Both the position numbers and the translations under genes were made by a program. A stretch of 64,000 nucleotides of DNA, taken from Bacteroides sp. CAG:1076 (GTDB taxonomy: Bacteria; Bacteroidota; Bacteroidia; Bacteroidales; Bacteroidaceae). The notes below the pieces were generated by a model. It was given only the letters and a program-made list of their open reading frames with translations. It was not told the origin of the DNA and searched no databases. This document shows, piece after piece, positions 26,298-34,732 of the stretch. The first letter of the stretch is position 1; every line of letters starts with the position of its first letter. The stretch is from assembly GCA_000436795.1 (NCBI GenBank), contig HF993285.1, positions 45,770-109,769 of the forward strand, in the 5' to 3' direction.

Positions 26298-27866
26298 ATG
26301 AACGCTGAAATAGAAAGAAGACGTACATTTGCGATTATTGCACATCCGGATGCCGGTAAAACTTCGTTGACCGAAAAGTTACTGCTTTTCGGTGGACAGA
26401 TTCAGGTGGCTGGAGCTGTTAAGTCGAATAAAATTAAGAAAACTGCGACATCCGACTGGATGGACATCGAAAAGCAACGTGGTATATCTGTTACAACCTC
26501 TGTGATGGAGTTCGATTATCACGACTACAAAATTAATATTTTGGATACACCGGGACACCAGGACTTTGCAGAAGATACTTACCGTACGCTTACGGCAGTA
26601 GATAGTGTCATTATTGTGGTGGATGGTGCAAAAGGTGTGGAAACGCAGACGCGTAAACTGATGGAGGTGTGCCGTATGCGTAATACTCCGGTCATCATTT
26701 TCGTTAACAAGATGGACCGTGAGGCGAAAGATCCGTTCGATTTGCTGGATGAACTGGAAGAAGAGCTGGTTATCAATGTTCGTCCTTTGACATGGCCTAT
26801 CGAGAGTGGTCCTCGTTTTAGAGGTGTATATAATATATATGAGCAAAAGTTGAATTTGTTCCAGCCTTCTAAGCAGGTTGTTACAGAAAAGGTAGAGGTA
26901 GACATCCATACAGAGGATTTGGACAATCATATCGGAACACCGCTTGCTGAAAAGTTGCGTAGTGAGTTGGAATTGATTGATGGAGTGTATCCGGCCTTTA
27001 ATGTTGATGATTATCTGAAGGGTGAGCTGGCACCGGTATTTTTCGGTTCAGCTTTGAATAACTTTGGTGTACAGGAACTGTTGGATTGTTTTGTTGAAAT
27101 AGCTCCGAGTCCTCGTCCGGTGCAGGCAGAAGAGCGTATCGTTATGCCTGATGAACCGAAGTTTACAGGATTTGTCTTTAAAATTACAGCCAATATTGAC
27201 CCTAACCATCGTTCGTGTGTTGCATTCTGTAAGGTTTGTTCGGGTAAGTTTACTCGTAATACTCCTTATTTACATGTACGCCACAATAAGACAATGCGTT
27301 TTTCTTCGCCTACTCAGTTCATGGCACAGCGTAAGACTACAGTTGATGAGGCTTGGGCAGGAGATATCATCGGTTTGCCGGACAACGGAACATTCAAGAT
27401 TGGCGATACATTGACCGAAGGAGAAGTGCTTCACTTTAAGGGATTGCCGAGTTTCTCTCCTGAAATGTTCAAGTATATAGAAAATGCTGATCCAATGAAG
27501 ACCAAACAGTTGAATAAGGGTATTGACCAGCTGATGGACGAGGGTGTTGCACAGTTGTTTGTCAACCAGTTCAATGGCCGAAAGATTATCGGAACTGTAG
27601 GACAGTTGCAGTTTGAGGTTATTCAGTATCGTTTGGAGAATGAATACAATGCCAAGTGCCGTTGGGAACCTATCAGTTTGTATAAAGCATGCTGGATAGA
27701 GAGTGATGATCCGGCAGAGTTAGAGGCATTTAAAAAACGTAAATATCAGTATATGGCAAAAGATCGTGATGGACGTGATGTTTTTCTTGCCGATAGTGGT
27801 TATGTTCTTCAAATGGCTCAGATGGACTTCAAGCATATTAAGTTCCATTTTACGAGTGAATTTTAA
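26298..27866 (+). CDS. prfC: Peptide chain release factor 3
   Basis: 522 residues. A translational GTPase that removes RF1/RF2 from the ribosome after peptide release. G motifs are intact: G1 [11 protein letters not shown]2 in RGISVTTS, G3 DTPGHQDF, and G4 NKMDRE. The G2 region with [22 protein letters not shown] is specific for RF3 rather than EF-G. Domain II and the RF3 C-terminal domain follow at the usual length. Last gene of the four-gene group; a hairpin at 27878-27906 follows 11 bp after the stop codon. Confidence 0.97.
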   Translation: MNAEIERRRTFAIIAHPDAGKTSLTEKLLLFGGQIQVAGAVKSNKIKKTATSDWMDIEKQRGISVTTSVMEFDYHDYKINILDTPGHQDFAEDTYRTLTAVDSVIIVVDGAKGVETQTRKLMEVCRMRNTPVIIFVNKMDREAKDPFDLLDELEEELVINVRPLTWPIESGPRFRGVYNIYEQKLNLFQPSKQVVTEKVEVDIHTEDLDNHIGTPLAEKLRSELELIDGVYPAFNVDDYLKGELAPVFFGSALNNFGVQELLDCFVEIAPSPRPVQAEERIVMPDEPKFTGFVFKITANIDPNHRSCVAFCKVCSGKFTRNTPYLHVRHNKTMRFSSPTQFMAQRKTTVDEAWAGDIIGLPDNGTFKIGDTLTEGEVLHFKGLPSFSPEMFKYIENADPMKTKQLNKGIDQLMDEGVAQLFVNQFNGRKIIGTVGQLQFEVIQYRLENEYNAKCRWEPISLYKACWIESDDPAELEAFKKRKYQYMAKDRDGRDVFLADSGYVLQMAQMDFKHIKFHFTSEF

Positions 27867-27877
27867 AAAAGTATAGA

Positions 27878-27906
27878 AGTAAAATTGGCTTTTAGCCAGT
27901 TTTACT
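27878..27906 (+). terminator. Hairpin after prfC, probable terminator
   Basis: AGTAAAATTGGCT (27878-27890) pairs with AGCCAGTTTTACT (27894-27906) with one G-U pair and a 3-nt loop. The T-tract that follows is weak (ATTT). Right after the prfC stop codon. Confidence 0.6.
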
Positions 27907-28053
27907 ATTTAAATAAGAAAATCGGGTATGTATTTCGTTGAAATATATATTCGATTTTTTTTGTATGTAAGATATTTTGTACTTGTCTTATTGTTTGTAC
28001 ACTTTATATCGGAAGGGAAAATAGGGGTAAAAAGAGTTTTCTTGCAAAATATA

Positions 28054-28073
28054 TTCTTGATGTAAATCAAGAA
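28054..28073. promoter_or_regulatory. Dyad upstream of the GH13 C-domain gene, possible operator
   Basis: TTCTTGA-N6-TCAAGAA is a perfect 7-bp dyad, extendable by one pair, about 60 bp upstream of the -7 box at 28133. Its position suits an activator or repressor site. The rest of 27907-28110 shows nothing else I can name. Confidence 0.4.
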
Positions 28074-28110
28074 AAATAAGATTGTTGCTGATTTTTAACA
28101 ATTTCTTCCC

Positions 28111-28140
28111 TTGCTATTTCTTATTGAAATTCTAATTTTG
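28111..28140 (+). promoter_or_regulatory. Bacteroidota-type promoter of the GH13 C-domain gene
   Basis: TTG at 28111-28113, 19-bp spacer, TAATTTTG at 28133-28140 (exact TAnnTTTG). Transcription would start near 28147, about 22 nt before the ATG at 28169. Confidence 0.75.
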
Positions 28141-28168
28141 CACCGCAAAACTAAAACTTAACAAACAG

Positions 28169-28420
28169 ATGTCAGAAAACAAAACTGTAAAGTATCACAT
28201 TCCGGAACAGGGAATATACTTGTATGCTCGTACCAGTGAAGGTAAAACAGAAATGATTGTATTGAACAGTACTGACAGAGAACAAGTTCTGCCAAGTAGT
28301 CACTATCAGGCTTTAACAAAAGAAACTAAGGAAGGAAAAGTTGTTTCAACAGGTAAAAAAATCGATTTTACACAAAATCTTGTTTTGTCTGCACGTCAGT
28401 CGTTAGTGATTGAATTTTGA
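28169..28420 (+). CDS. Stand-alone cyclomaltodextrinase C-terminal-like domain protein
   Basis: 83 residues without signal peptide. The whole protein resembles the C-terminal beta-sandwich that ends Bacteroides neopullulanases/cyclomaltodextrinases of family GH13 (SusA type, PF10438-like): GIYLYART, then EMIVLNSTDREQVL, GKVVSTGKKIDFTQNLVL and a terminal ARQSLVIEF, which matches the usual LPARSVLVLEL ending. No catalytic barrel precedes it; the gene has its own promoter (28111-28140), a normal ATG and its own strong terminator (28443-28492). It is therefore a complete gene, not a remnant cut from a larger one at this site. A cytoplasmic role in binding maltooligosaccharide or another protein is possible but unproven. 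Confidence 0.75.
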   Translation: MSENKTVKYHIPEQGIYLYARTSEGKTEMIVLNSTDREQVLPSSHYQALTKETKEGKVVSTGKKIDFTQNLVLSARQSLVIEF

Positions 28421-28442
28421 AAAAGCTAATTAGGATTATATA

Positions 28443-28492
28443 AGACAGAGAGGTGATTCATTAAAAAAGATGTTTCACCTCTCTGTCTTTTG
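28443..28492 (+). terminator. Strong terminator after the GH13 C-domain gene
   Basis: AGACAGAGAGGTGA (28443-28456) pairs perfectly with TCACCTCTCTGTCT (28475-28488), 18-nt loop, followed by TTTT. It may also serve the convergent minus-strand gene ending at 28534. Confidence 0.9.
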
Positions 28493-28533
28493 TATTGATA
28501 AATGTCTATAGTTGGTCTTGTTTCCCCTGTAGA

Positions 28534-29700
28534 TTAATCTCCTCGATAGTAATACAGTAAGGAGTGGCGGGCTATAAAATCTGCATTTTGCTGTACCAGT
28601 TTTTTTTCTGTGCCCTCAGGAAGTTGTGCATCGGGGATAAGCTGGTGATGTATACAGTGTAGCAGCAAGTCTGGTGGACAGAGCATTTCTTCTGTGAGCA
28701 ATCGGAATGCGTTTTTTTGAGCCTTTTCCTGATTATACAGCGGGTTTTCTTTGTCAGCTATGTATTCACAGATGTCTTTTGCCAATAGTACACCTTTTTC
28801 CGGTTCAGTCATCAGAATAAAGTTCTTATATTCTTTCATTTGTGGCAGTGTATGATTATCATCGTCCTGCCATTTCAATATTTCCACTAAGAAGCGGCGC
28901 AACTCCCCGTAACCGTTTAAATAGGTAATTTTCTTTCCACCGGTGCCACTAATGAAGTTTTGATAGGTTTCTCGATTTTTGTTTAGAATTTCTTCAGGAA
29001 CATCGGGAGCAGGAGTAAATAGTCCTTTGATATTCTTCCAGGCTTCCGGACTGGCAAGCAATGAAATCCACTCGTGCAAAAATAGAGCCAATGGACCAAC
29101 TGGTACGATGAATCTGTCATTGGGACTAATCTGTTCGATATAGGGGAACATGGAAGGTTCTGTCAGGTAGGTGTGTCCAAAAAGCCATGTCAATTTATGA
29201 TCAGCTTCGGTTGCTGTTCCCGGATGGTCAAAATAATGTGATATGGTTTCATTCTCAGGAGCTTCTTCGTAAGCAGCTTCCAGTATGTTATAGAAGATTT
29301 TTGCTTGTTCTTCAATGGAAGTATCTTTGGGATTTATGTATGTATGTCCTTTCCATGAAGAAACTTTCTGCCATGTATTCCAGATAATGAAACGGATGTC
29401 TTCTTCATTTATTTCATCTGCAACGTAATTGGAAGTTGTAGAATAAAAGGGCAGTACTTTACCATACAGACGTTGGTGCTCTGTTGTAAAACTACGCCAT
29501 AACCCTAGTTCTGAAATCTGGTCTTCCAGATAAGCTGCAACATACATGCTTAACTTTTTACGAAAGGCGTCTGGAAGTGCCAGCACGCAGGCATGATACA
29601 ACCTATTTGATAGATTAATGAAATAACTATCCGAAGGTTGCATTGAAGTATAGGGATGAATTTTTAACCACTCATTGGCGTAAATTAAAGATTTACTCAT
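28534..29700 (-). CDS. DUF3843-like protein of unknown function
   Basis: 388 residues, no signal peptide or membrane segment. It looks like a Bacteroidales family I know as DUF3843 from the start (YANEWLKIHPYTSMQPSDSYFINLSNRLY). The chain is rich in aromatic and acidic residues and appears mainly helical; no catalytic motif stands out. It ends with RHSLLYYYRGD. It is transcribed in the same direction as the MFS gene upstream, with a 12-bp gap, so the two may be co-transcribed. No function is proposed. Confidence 0.75.
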   Translation of the reverse strand: MSKSLIYANEWLKIHPYTSMQPSDSYFINLSNRLYHACVLALPDAFRKKLSMYVAAYLEDQISELGLWRSFTTEHQRLYGKVLPFYSTTSNYVADEINEEDIRFIIWNTWQKVSSWKGHTYINPKDTSIEEQAKIFYNILEAAYEEAPENETISHYFDHPGTATEADHKLTWLFGHTYLTEPSMFPYIEQISPNDRFIVPVGPLALFLHEWISLLASPEAWKNIKGLFTPAPDVPEEILNKNRETYQNFISGTGGKKITYLNGYGELRRFLVEILKWQDDDNHTLPQMKEYKNFILMTEPEKGVLLAKDICEYIADKENPLYNQEKAQKNAFRLLTEEMLCPPDLLLHCIHHQLIPDAQLPEGTEKKLVQQNADFIARHSLLYYYRGD

Positions 29701-29712
29701 GTTTTTGCAAAG

Positions 29713-30888
29713 TTAATGTTTAGAAAACAATGTAATTAGTAGTGATGTGGCAGCCAGACAAATACCTACTCCTGTTACTCCTGCCCATCCGAACTGGTGC
29801 CAGAATGTTCCAGCTAAAAATGTTCCTAATGAACCACCCAGAAAATAAGTTGTCATGAAGATTGTATTTACTCGGTTTGAGGCTTGAGGAACAAGTGACA
29901 GGGCACATGTCTGATTGCTGATTTGTACACATTGCATACCAATATCAATTAAAATAATACCGGCAATAATTCCGATGTAACTATTTTGGAAAATATAGAG
30001 TATGACCCATGAAAAGATCATAATGCAGCATCCGATATAGTTGAATGCTCTTACCCCTAATATGCGGACGAATTTGCCGACAAAGGAGGCTGTCATAGCT
30101 CCGGCTATACCGCATAATCCCAGCATACCGATAATGTTGTTTCCTGCATAAAAAGGTTCTCCACTCATTTTGAAGGCTAAGCATGCCCATAAGGTAAGGA
30201 AACAGCCGAAACAGATACCCGCACGCAATGAAACCAGTCGCAGAGTAGCATTCTCTTTTACTAAGGTAAATACTGATTTCATTAATCCTCTATAAGTACC
30301 TTTATAATTGGATGGCATGTCAGGTAATATACGGATAATAACAACTATACAGGCTAACATTAATATGGATGCGATATAAAATATGGTTCTCCATCCCCAG
30401 TATTCACCTACTATTCCACTGACCACTCGTGAGCCAAGAATACCGGTCAGTAATCCGCTTACCAGTACTCCTACATTTTGCGCTTTTTTCTCCGGTTGTG
30501 AGAATTGTGCTGCAATCGGTATAAATATTTGAGGCATAACCGAGCAGATACCTGTAATTAGTGAAGCTAATAGGATGAAATGTATGTTTCGTGCTATTGC
30601 AAATCCTAACATGCTTACGGACAGCAGTAAGAAGTTGATAACAATTATATTTCGCCGTTTATATAAATCTCCAAGTGGAATGATGAATAGTAGCCCTAAC
30701 GCATAGCCTATTTGTGTTGTCATTGGAATCAAATTGGCTGTAAACTCGGAAACCTGTAAGTCTTCACTGATTTTATTCAGTAACGGTTGATTGTAATATA
30801 GATTAGCTACGGATATACCCGCAATGATAGCCAGCATCAAAAGTAAAGATGCCGGAATTCCTTTGTTCTCTTCTAAAATTCGTTTCAT
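29713..30888 (-). CDS. Major facilitator superfamily transporter
   Basis: 391 residues with 12 predicted membrane helices. The MFS loop 2-3 motif is present as GLLFIIPLGDLYKRRNIIV, and ILGSRVVSGIVGEYWGWRTIFYI matches motif C and the following conserved Gly/Trp region of DHA-type antiporters. YNQPLLNKIS near the start also fits this drug/metabolite efflux branch. Substrate unknown. It starts 29 bp after the stop codon of the upstream minus-strand gene at 30917 and ends 12 bp before the DUF3843-like gene. Confidence 0.88.
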   Translation of the reverse strand: MKRILEENKGIPASLLLMLAIIAGISVANLYYNQPLLNKISEDLQVSEFTANLIPMTTQIGYALGLLFIIPLGDLYKRRNIIVINFLLLSVSMLGFAIARNIHFILLASLITGICSVMPQIFIPIAAQFSQPEKKAQNVGVLVSGLLTGILGSRVVSGIVGEYWGWRTIFYIASILMLACIVVIIRILPDMPSNYKGTYRGLMKSVFTLVKENATLRLVSLRAGICFGCFLTLWACLAFKMSGEPFYAGNNIIGMLGLCGIAGAMTASFVGKFVRILGVRAFNYIGCCIMIFSWVILYIFQNSYIGIIAGIILIDIGMQCVQISNQTCALSLVPQASNRVNTIFMTTYFLGGSLGTFLAGTFWHQFGWAGVTGVGICLAATSLLITLFSKH

Positions 30889-30916
30889 GTCGCAAAGTTA
30901 CGTATTTTTTGCGAGC

Positions 30917-31570
30917 TTATTCTGTTTTGGGCTTGATGGGAACGGTGTTTTCCTTGTAAGCTGCAAAACCTTTTACTTTTACCCGTTCTTTCTTTTCTTC
31001 TTCGCCAACGGCTGCATTACCCAGTTGGTTCAGATTTTCCTTAATCGCGTTATGGGTGTCGAAGAAATAATCGAGCAACATTTTCAGGTGGTCTTCCAGC
31101 TCTCCTTCATTGGGTGAGAAGAAAGTATGGCAACGTGAATGTAATCCTACAGTCTTTTCGTCTTCGTCTACCATATATACGGTTGTAACCAGCGAATTGA
31201 CATTAACCAGATTGATGATTTCTTTCAATACGGGAAACGCTTCATTGTCTGTGCTTATTGATCCCCACCATGGATTCCATATCATAATGAACCGGTTCTC
31301 TTCTTCGGCTGCAATATAGAAGTCATCACCTTGGTACTTGAAAGTAACATGTCCTTCTTCGTTTATTTCGGGCTGGCAGCCTATTTTTTTCAATACGCTG
31401 ATGACAAGATCTTGTGTGCTGATATTGTCTAATTCATTTTTTGTCATACGTTCCAGATGTTCCAGACGTTTTTTTCGGATGCTTATAGTTTTGAGCAAGA
31501 ATAAAACTATGGGCCACAAAGCGAGTGCAATAACAGCAATCAGTATGGTTATGTCGGTTATGTTATTCAT
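30917..31570 (-). CDS. Membrane-anchored protein of unknown function (possible YbjN-like domain)
   Basis: 217 residues. One N-terminal membrane helix (about residues 7-27, ITILIAVIALALWPIVLFLL), then a basic stretch and a soluble alpha/beta domain from about residue 48. The soluble part (DLVISVLKKIGCQPEINEEGHVTFKYQGDDFYIAAEEENRFIMI, then a second strand-helix set) resembles the YbjN/T3SS-chaperone-like fold, but this is a pattern impression only. A charged C-terminal tail follows. No catalytic residues are visible. Divergent from the DUF4251 group, with a 242-bp intergenic region in which I see no exact promoter boxes. Confidence 0.65.
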   Translation of the reverse strand: MNNITDITILIAVIALALWPIVLFLLKTISIRKKRLEHLERMTKNELDNISTQDLVISVLKKIGCQPEINEEGHVTFKYQGDDFYIAAEEENRFIMIWNPWWGSISTDNEAFPVLKEIINLVNVNSLVTTVYMVDEDEKTVGLHSRCHTFFSPNEGELEDHLKMLLDYFFDTHNAIKENLNQLGNAAVGEEEKKERVKVKGFAAYKENTVPIKPKTE

Positions 31571-31812
31571 AATAGTTGGGTTTTAGGTTAAATACAAAAA
31601 CAGTGTTCTCTATAGCTGTTTTCTTTGATAACCTTCTGCATCTATATTTTGTTTGACACAGATTTTGATAATCTCTGAAACAGCTTCTTAAATATACAAA
31701 TTATCTATAGGAATAAATTCATTTATTTTGCTTTTAAACTTTTTTAAATAAAACAGATGCAGCAAAAGGCGAATATAATTGTTTTATAGTTGAACTTTAA
31801 AATAAAGAGCTT

Positions 31813-32370
31813 ATGAAAAAGTTAGTATTATTTATGATACTGGCGTTGACTATGATGGTTGGTCACGTACAGGCACAGGACACAGAGAAGAGTTTATCTC
31901 GTGAAGAAAAGAAAGCTTTACAAGAGCAATTGGATAGTTTGCTGGCTGTAGAAGCGATACAGGCCATCAATGACAAGGCATTTACTCTGGAGGCAGATCA
32001 GGTTGTCTTCAAGTATGGTAATATGGCTTATGTCAATTCAAATACAAATTTTGTTTCTGTAAAAGGCGATCAGGCTGTTGTACAGGTAGCATTTAATATT
32101 CCCGTCAGCGGTCCGAATGGAATTGGTGGTGTAACAGTAGATGGTAGCGTTTCCGACTATGAAGTAAAGACTGATAAGAAAGGTAATACTTCGATTACCA
32201 TGAATGTTATGGGAACAGGTATTTCGGCACGCGTATTTATCAGTTTGCCGAAGGGGACAAACAAGGCTACGGTAGAAATCAATCCAAACTTTAATTCCAA
32301 TCGTATGACGTTGAATGGAGTAATTCTGCCGATACAGAAGAGCAGTGTGTTTAAAGGACGTTCCTTATAA
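31813..32370 (+). CDS. DUF4251-family exported protein
   Basis: 185 residues. A signal peptide is visible (MKKLVLFMILALTMMVGHVQAQ), then a charged linker (LSREEKKALQEQLDSLLAVEAIQAIND) and a beta-rich domain (FTLEADQVVFKYGNMAYVNSNTNFVSVKGDQAVVQVAFN and following) that I recognise as DUF4251 of Bacteroidota. Ends with a hydrophobic strand and GRSL. Function unknown; it should reside in the periplasm. First gene of a three-gene plus-strand cluster with a DUF4136 lipoprotein and an outer-membrane barrel, all secreted, so the set is probably one envelope unit. Confidence 0.82.
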   Translation: MKKLVLFMILALTMMVGHVQAQDTEKSLSREEKKALQEQLDSLLAVEAIQAINDKAFTLEADQVVFKYGNMAYVNSNTNFVSVKGDQAVVQVAFNIPVSGPNGIGGVTVDGSVSDYEVKTDKKGNTSITMNVMGTGISARVFISLPKGTNKATVEINPNFNSNRMTLNGVILPIQKSSVFKGRSL

Positions 32371-32400
32371 TTTTTGATATTAATGAAAAGGTTAGGAATT

Positions 32401-33057
32401 ATGAAAAAGATTTTGTTTATGCTTTGCATGGCGGGCTTATTTATGACGTCGTGTGAAAAAGACCCTGATATGGGTAAACTGGATGCAGATCTGGTGGTAT
32501 ACACAGACCACGACAATAATACAGATTTTAGTACTTTCCATACTTATTTCCTTCCTGATAGCATTTTGGAAGCAAGCGGAGTACGTGCTTCGTATTGGAA
32601 AGACGAAAATGCCAAGATGATTATCAGTGAGGTTGAAAGTCAGATGAACCGCAGAGGATACGAACGTATTACGGATCCGGAATTGAAGGATCAGGCTGAT
32701 GTCGGTGTACAGTTGTCGTATGTAGCACAGACTACTCAGGTTGTTACTGGCGGCTATTGGGGAGATCCTTTTGGCGGCTGGTGGAGTACTGGCTTCTGGG
32801 GACCATGGTGGAGTGGATGGTATTATTCATATCCTGTAACATATAGTTACGATACTAATACATTAATTCTGGAAATGGTCGATTTGACGAATAAAGATGA
32901 AGACGGAACTCAGAAACAGCAACTTCCGGTTGTATGGTATGCAAGTGCGTCCGGCTTCCAGTATGGTAATAGTAGAATAAACATGCAGTTATTGCTGAAT
33001 GGAGTGGATCAGGCATTCAATCAGTCTACTTATATCCATAGAAATTATACAGAATAA
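32401..33057 (+). CDS. DUF4136-family lipoprotein
   Basis: About 218 residues from the ATG at 32401. This start gives a lipoprotein signal MKKILFMLCMAGLFMTSC with lipobox Cys; the two upstream in-frame starts (TTG 32374, ATG 32383) would spoil it. The body matches DUF4136 (DADLVVYTDHDNNTDFSTFHTYFLPDS, then VGVQLSYVAQTTQVVTGG) with a Trp/Gly-rich stretch (GGYWGDPFGGWWSTG...) in the middle. Family members are outer-membrane-associated lipoproteins of unknown role. Lies between the DUF4251 gene and the barrel protein gene. Confidence 0.85.
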   Translation: MKKILFMLCMAGLFMTSCEKDPDMGKLDADLVVYTDHDNNTDFSTFHTYFLPDSILEASGVRASYWKDENAKMIISEVESQMNRRGYERITDPELKDQADVGVQLSYVAQTTQVVTGGYWGDPFGGWWSTGFWGPWWSGWYYSYPVTYSYDTNTLILEMVDLTNKDEDGTQKQQLPVVWYASASGFQYGNSRINMQLLLNGVDQAFNQSTYIHRNYTE

Positions 33058-33124
33058 AAGAGTCAGGATATTTTCAATCTATTTGATTAATGTCCAATAC
33101 AGAAAAATAATGGAGATGATAACG

Positions 33125-33757
33125 ATGAAAAGATATACTATTTTTAAAAAAGCAATTTGGTCTTTCTGTGCTTTGGTCATGTTTGCTATGCAAAGTTATG
33201 CTCAGTGGGATTCACAGAAAGCACATCTCATTGTCGACTGGCAGATGAATGCACCTGTTTCAACTGGCTTTGCTGATAAGATAAGTGGATGGGGTATGAA
33301 CTTTGAAGGACTTTACGATTTGACTCCACGTTGGTCGGTTGGGGCTTTTATTAATTTTCATACTAATCATAAATATGTAGGCAGACAGACGCTTCAGTTA
33401 TCTCCTACGGAATTATTGACAACAGATCAGCAGCGTTCTGCATATCAGTTACCGTTTGGTATAGGTACTTCATATACTTTATACGACGGAAGATATGTAA
33501 AGCCGTATGTAGGTGTAAAACTTGGAACTGCGTTTACCCGTTATACAACTTATTATGGTGCAGGTGGCGTATTTGATGATGGATGGGGATTTTATGTATC
33601 TCCTGAAGTGGGACTGAAGATTTATCCTTGTCCTCATCGTCGTTTTGGTTTCCATGTAGCTGGCTATTATAATTACATGACCAACGATATGGCAACATTG
33701 ACCGGTGATGTAACAGGACAAAGTAATGTCGGATTTCGACTTGGTTTAATATTCTGA
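33125..33757 (+). CDS. Outer-membrane beta-barrel protein (OmpW/OprF-like size)
   Basis: About 210 residues from the ATG at 33125 (MKRYTIFKKAIWSFCALVMFAMQSYAQ), chosen because it provides a signal peptide; an ATG at 33110 is the alternative. The mature part is a small barrel: alternating strands such as GWGMNFEGLYDLTPRWSVGAFINF, YQLPFGIGTSYTLYD, RYVKPYVGVKLGTAF and a terminal GFRLGLIF with the C-terminal Phe of barrel proteins. Likely eight strands. No ligand can be proposed. Third gene of the DUF4251-DUF4136-barrel cluster, ended by a 14-bp terminator at 33833-33870. Confidence 0.82.
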   Translation: MKRYTIFKKAIWSFCALVMFAMQSYAQWDSQKAHLIVDWQMNAPVSTGFADKISGWGMNFEGLYDLTPRWSVGAFINFHTNHKYVGRQTLQLSPTELLTTDQQRSAYQLPFGIGTSYTLYDGRYVKPYVGVKLGTAFTRYTTYYGAGGVFDDGWGFYVSPEVGLKIYPCPHRRFGFHVAGYYNYMTNDMATLTGDVTGQSNVGFRLGLIF

Positions 33758-33832
33758 CGTATTTGATCAAGATTTTATTTAAATTTGCCCCTTTAATTCA
33801 AAATTTATATATAACTTCGGTTATCAACAGGG

Positions 33833-33870
33833 AATGGCGGTGGTGCTGTGAAGCACTGCCGTTATTTTTT
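33833..33870 (+). terminator. Terminator of the DUF4251-DUF4136-barrel cluster
   Basis: A 14-bp stem including several G-U pairs (33833-33846 with 33853-33866), 6-nt loop, followed by a run of T. About 75 bp past the barrel gene. Confidence 0.8.
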
Positions 33871-33961
33871 GTAGAAAGTGGTATTGATAGTCTTGTGATA
33901 GTCAGTGGCAGATAGGTATAGCAGACTGTTGAAGTGATATTGGGGAGGTATTTATAATAAG

Positions 33962-34008
33962 AAAGCATCCGGTTATGTTCGTCATAATAAAACATAACCG
34001 GATGCTTT
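33962..34008. terminator. Bidirectional terminator between convergent genes
   Basis: AAAGCATCCGGTTATGTT (33962-33979) pairs with AACATAACCGGATGCTTT (33990-34007). A T-run follows on the plus strand and a T-rich stretch on the minus strand. It lies 27 bp past the DUF1573 gene on the minus strand. Confidence 0.85.
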
Positions 34009-34034
34009 TTTATATAAATCTTTCTTTTTAAAGC

Positions 34035-34442
34035 TTAGTTCTGTTGGGGTTCTGAACCTTTCGGAGTCATATCTCCTTCAATATAAAGGCGAACAACTTC
34101 TTGTTTGGCGTTAGTTCTCAAAGTGATTGATTTACGGAAATGGCCGGGGAATTTTCCTGCCCCATTGTAAGTTACTGTGATTTCTCCACTTTCACCCGCT
34201 TTGATCGGTTCTTTAGGATATTGAGGCACTGTACATCCGCAAGATGCTATAGCCTGATGAATTACCAGTGGTCCGTTTCCTGTATTGGTGAATTTGAATT
34301 TACAAGTTACTTTAGGGTTGTTTTCGGAAAAAGCTCCGAAATTGTGAGTCGTCTGTTCGAATTTAATTTCGGCTGTACCTTGTGCTATTGTTACAAGTAC
34401 TGCCACTACTAAAAATAATGTAGTAAGAATCGTTTTTTTCAT
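34035..34442 (-). CDS. DUF1573 domain exported protein
   Basis: 135 residues. A signal peptide (MKKTILTTLFLVVAVLVTIAQ) is followed by one immunoglobulin-like DUF1573 domain: FEQTTHNFGAFSENNPKVTCKFKFTNTGNGPLVIHQAIASCGCTVP and GEITVTYNGAGKFPGHFRKSITLRTN. The SCGCT motif is typical. Family proteins occur in the periplasm of many Bacteroidota, often linked to cell-surface or gliding-related genes in relatives, but no function is established that I could apply here. Monocistronic, with a shared terminator at 33962-34008. Confidence 0.85.
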   Translation of the reverse strand: MKKTILTTLFLVVAVLVTIAQGTAEIKFEQTTHNFGAFSENNPKVTCKFKFTNTGNGPLVIHQAIASCGCTVPQYPKEPIKAGESGEITVTYNGAGKFPGHFRKSITLRTNAKQEVVRLYIEGDMTPKGSEPQQN

Positions 34443-34667
34443 TTTTCCGGATTTTTTAAAATCGCCCTAAAGATATTGACTTTCTTTGTATTTCGTGCTT
34501 ATTTATTAGGTTTATTAACATTTGTTCTGCTCTGATAAGATGGATATGATGAAAATATCTGTCAGTATTCTTTGCATTTTGGGGATATTCCGACAATTTA
34601 TAATCGCATTTTCCTCGGAATTCTCGATTAAAGAGAATGGGTAAAAAACGTCTCGATGAATTAAAAG

Positions 34668-34709
34668 AAACGTGCCCACGTTATAAAGGAAACGTGGGCA
34701 CGTTTTTAT
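34668..34709 (-). terminator. Terminator of the relA/spoT-type gene
   Basis: AAACGTGCCCACGTT (34668-34682) pairs with AACGTGGGCACGTTT (34691-34705). A T-rich stretch follows on the minus strand. About 25 bp past the stop codon at 34733. Confidence 0.85.
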
Positions 34710-34732
34710 AGGAATGTCAGGAGAGAAAAAAG

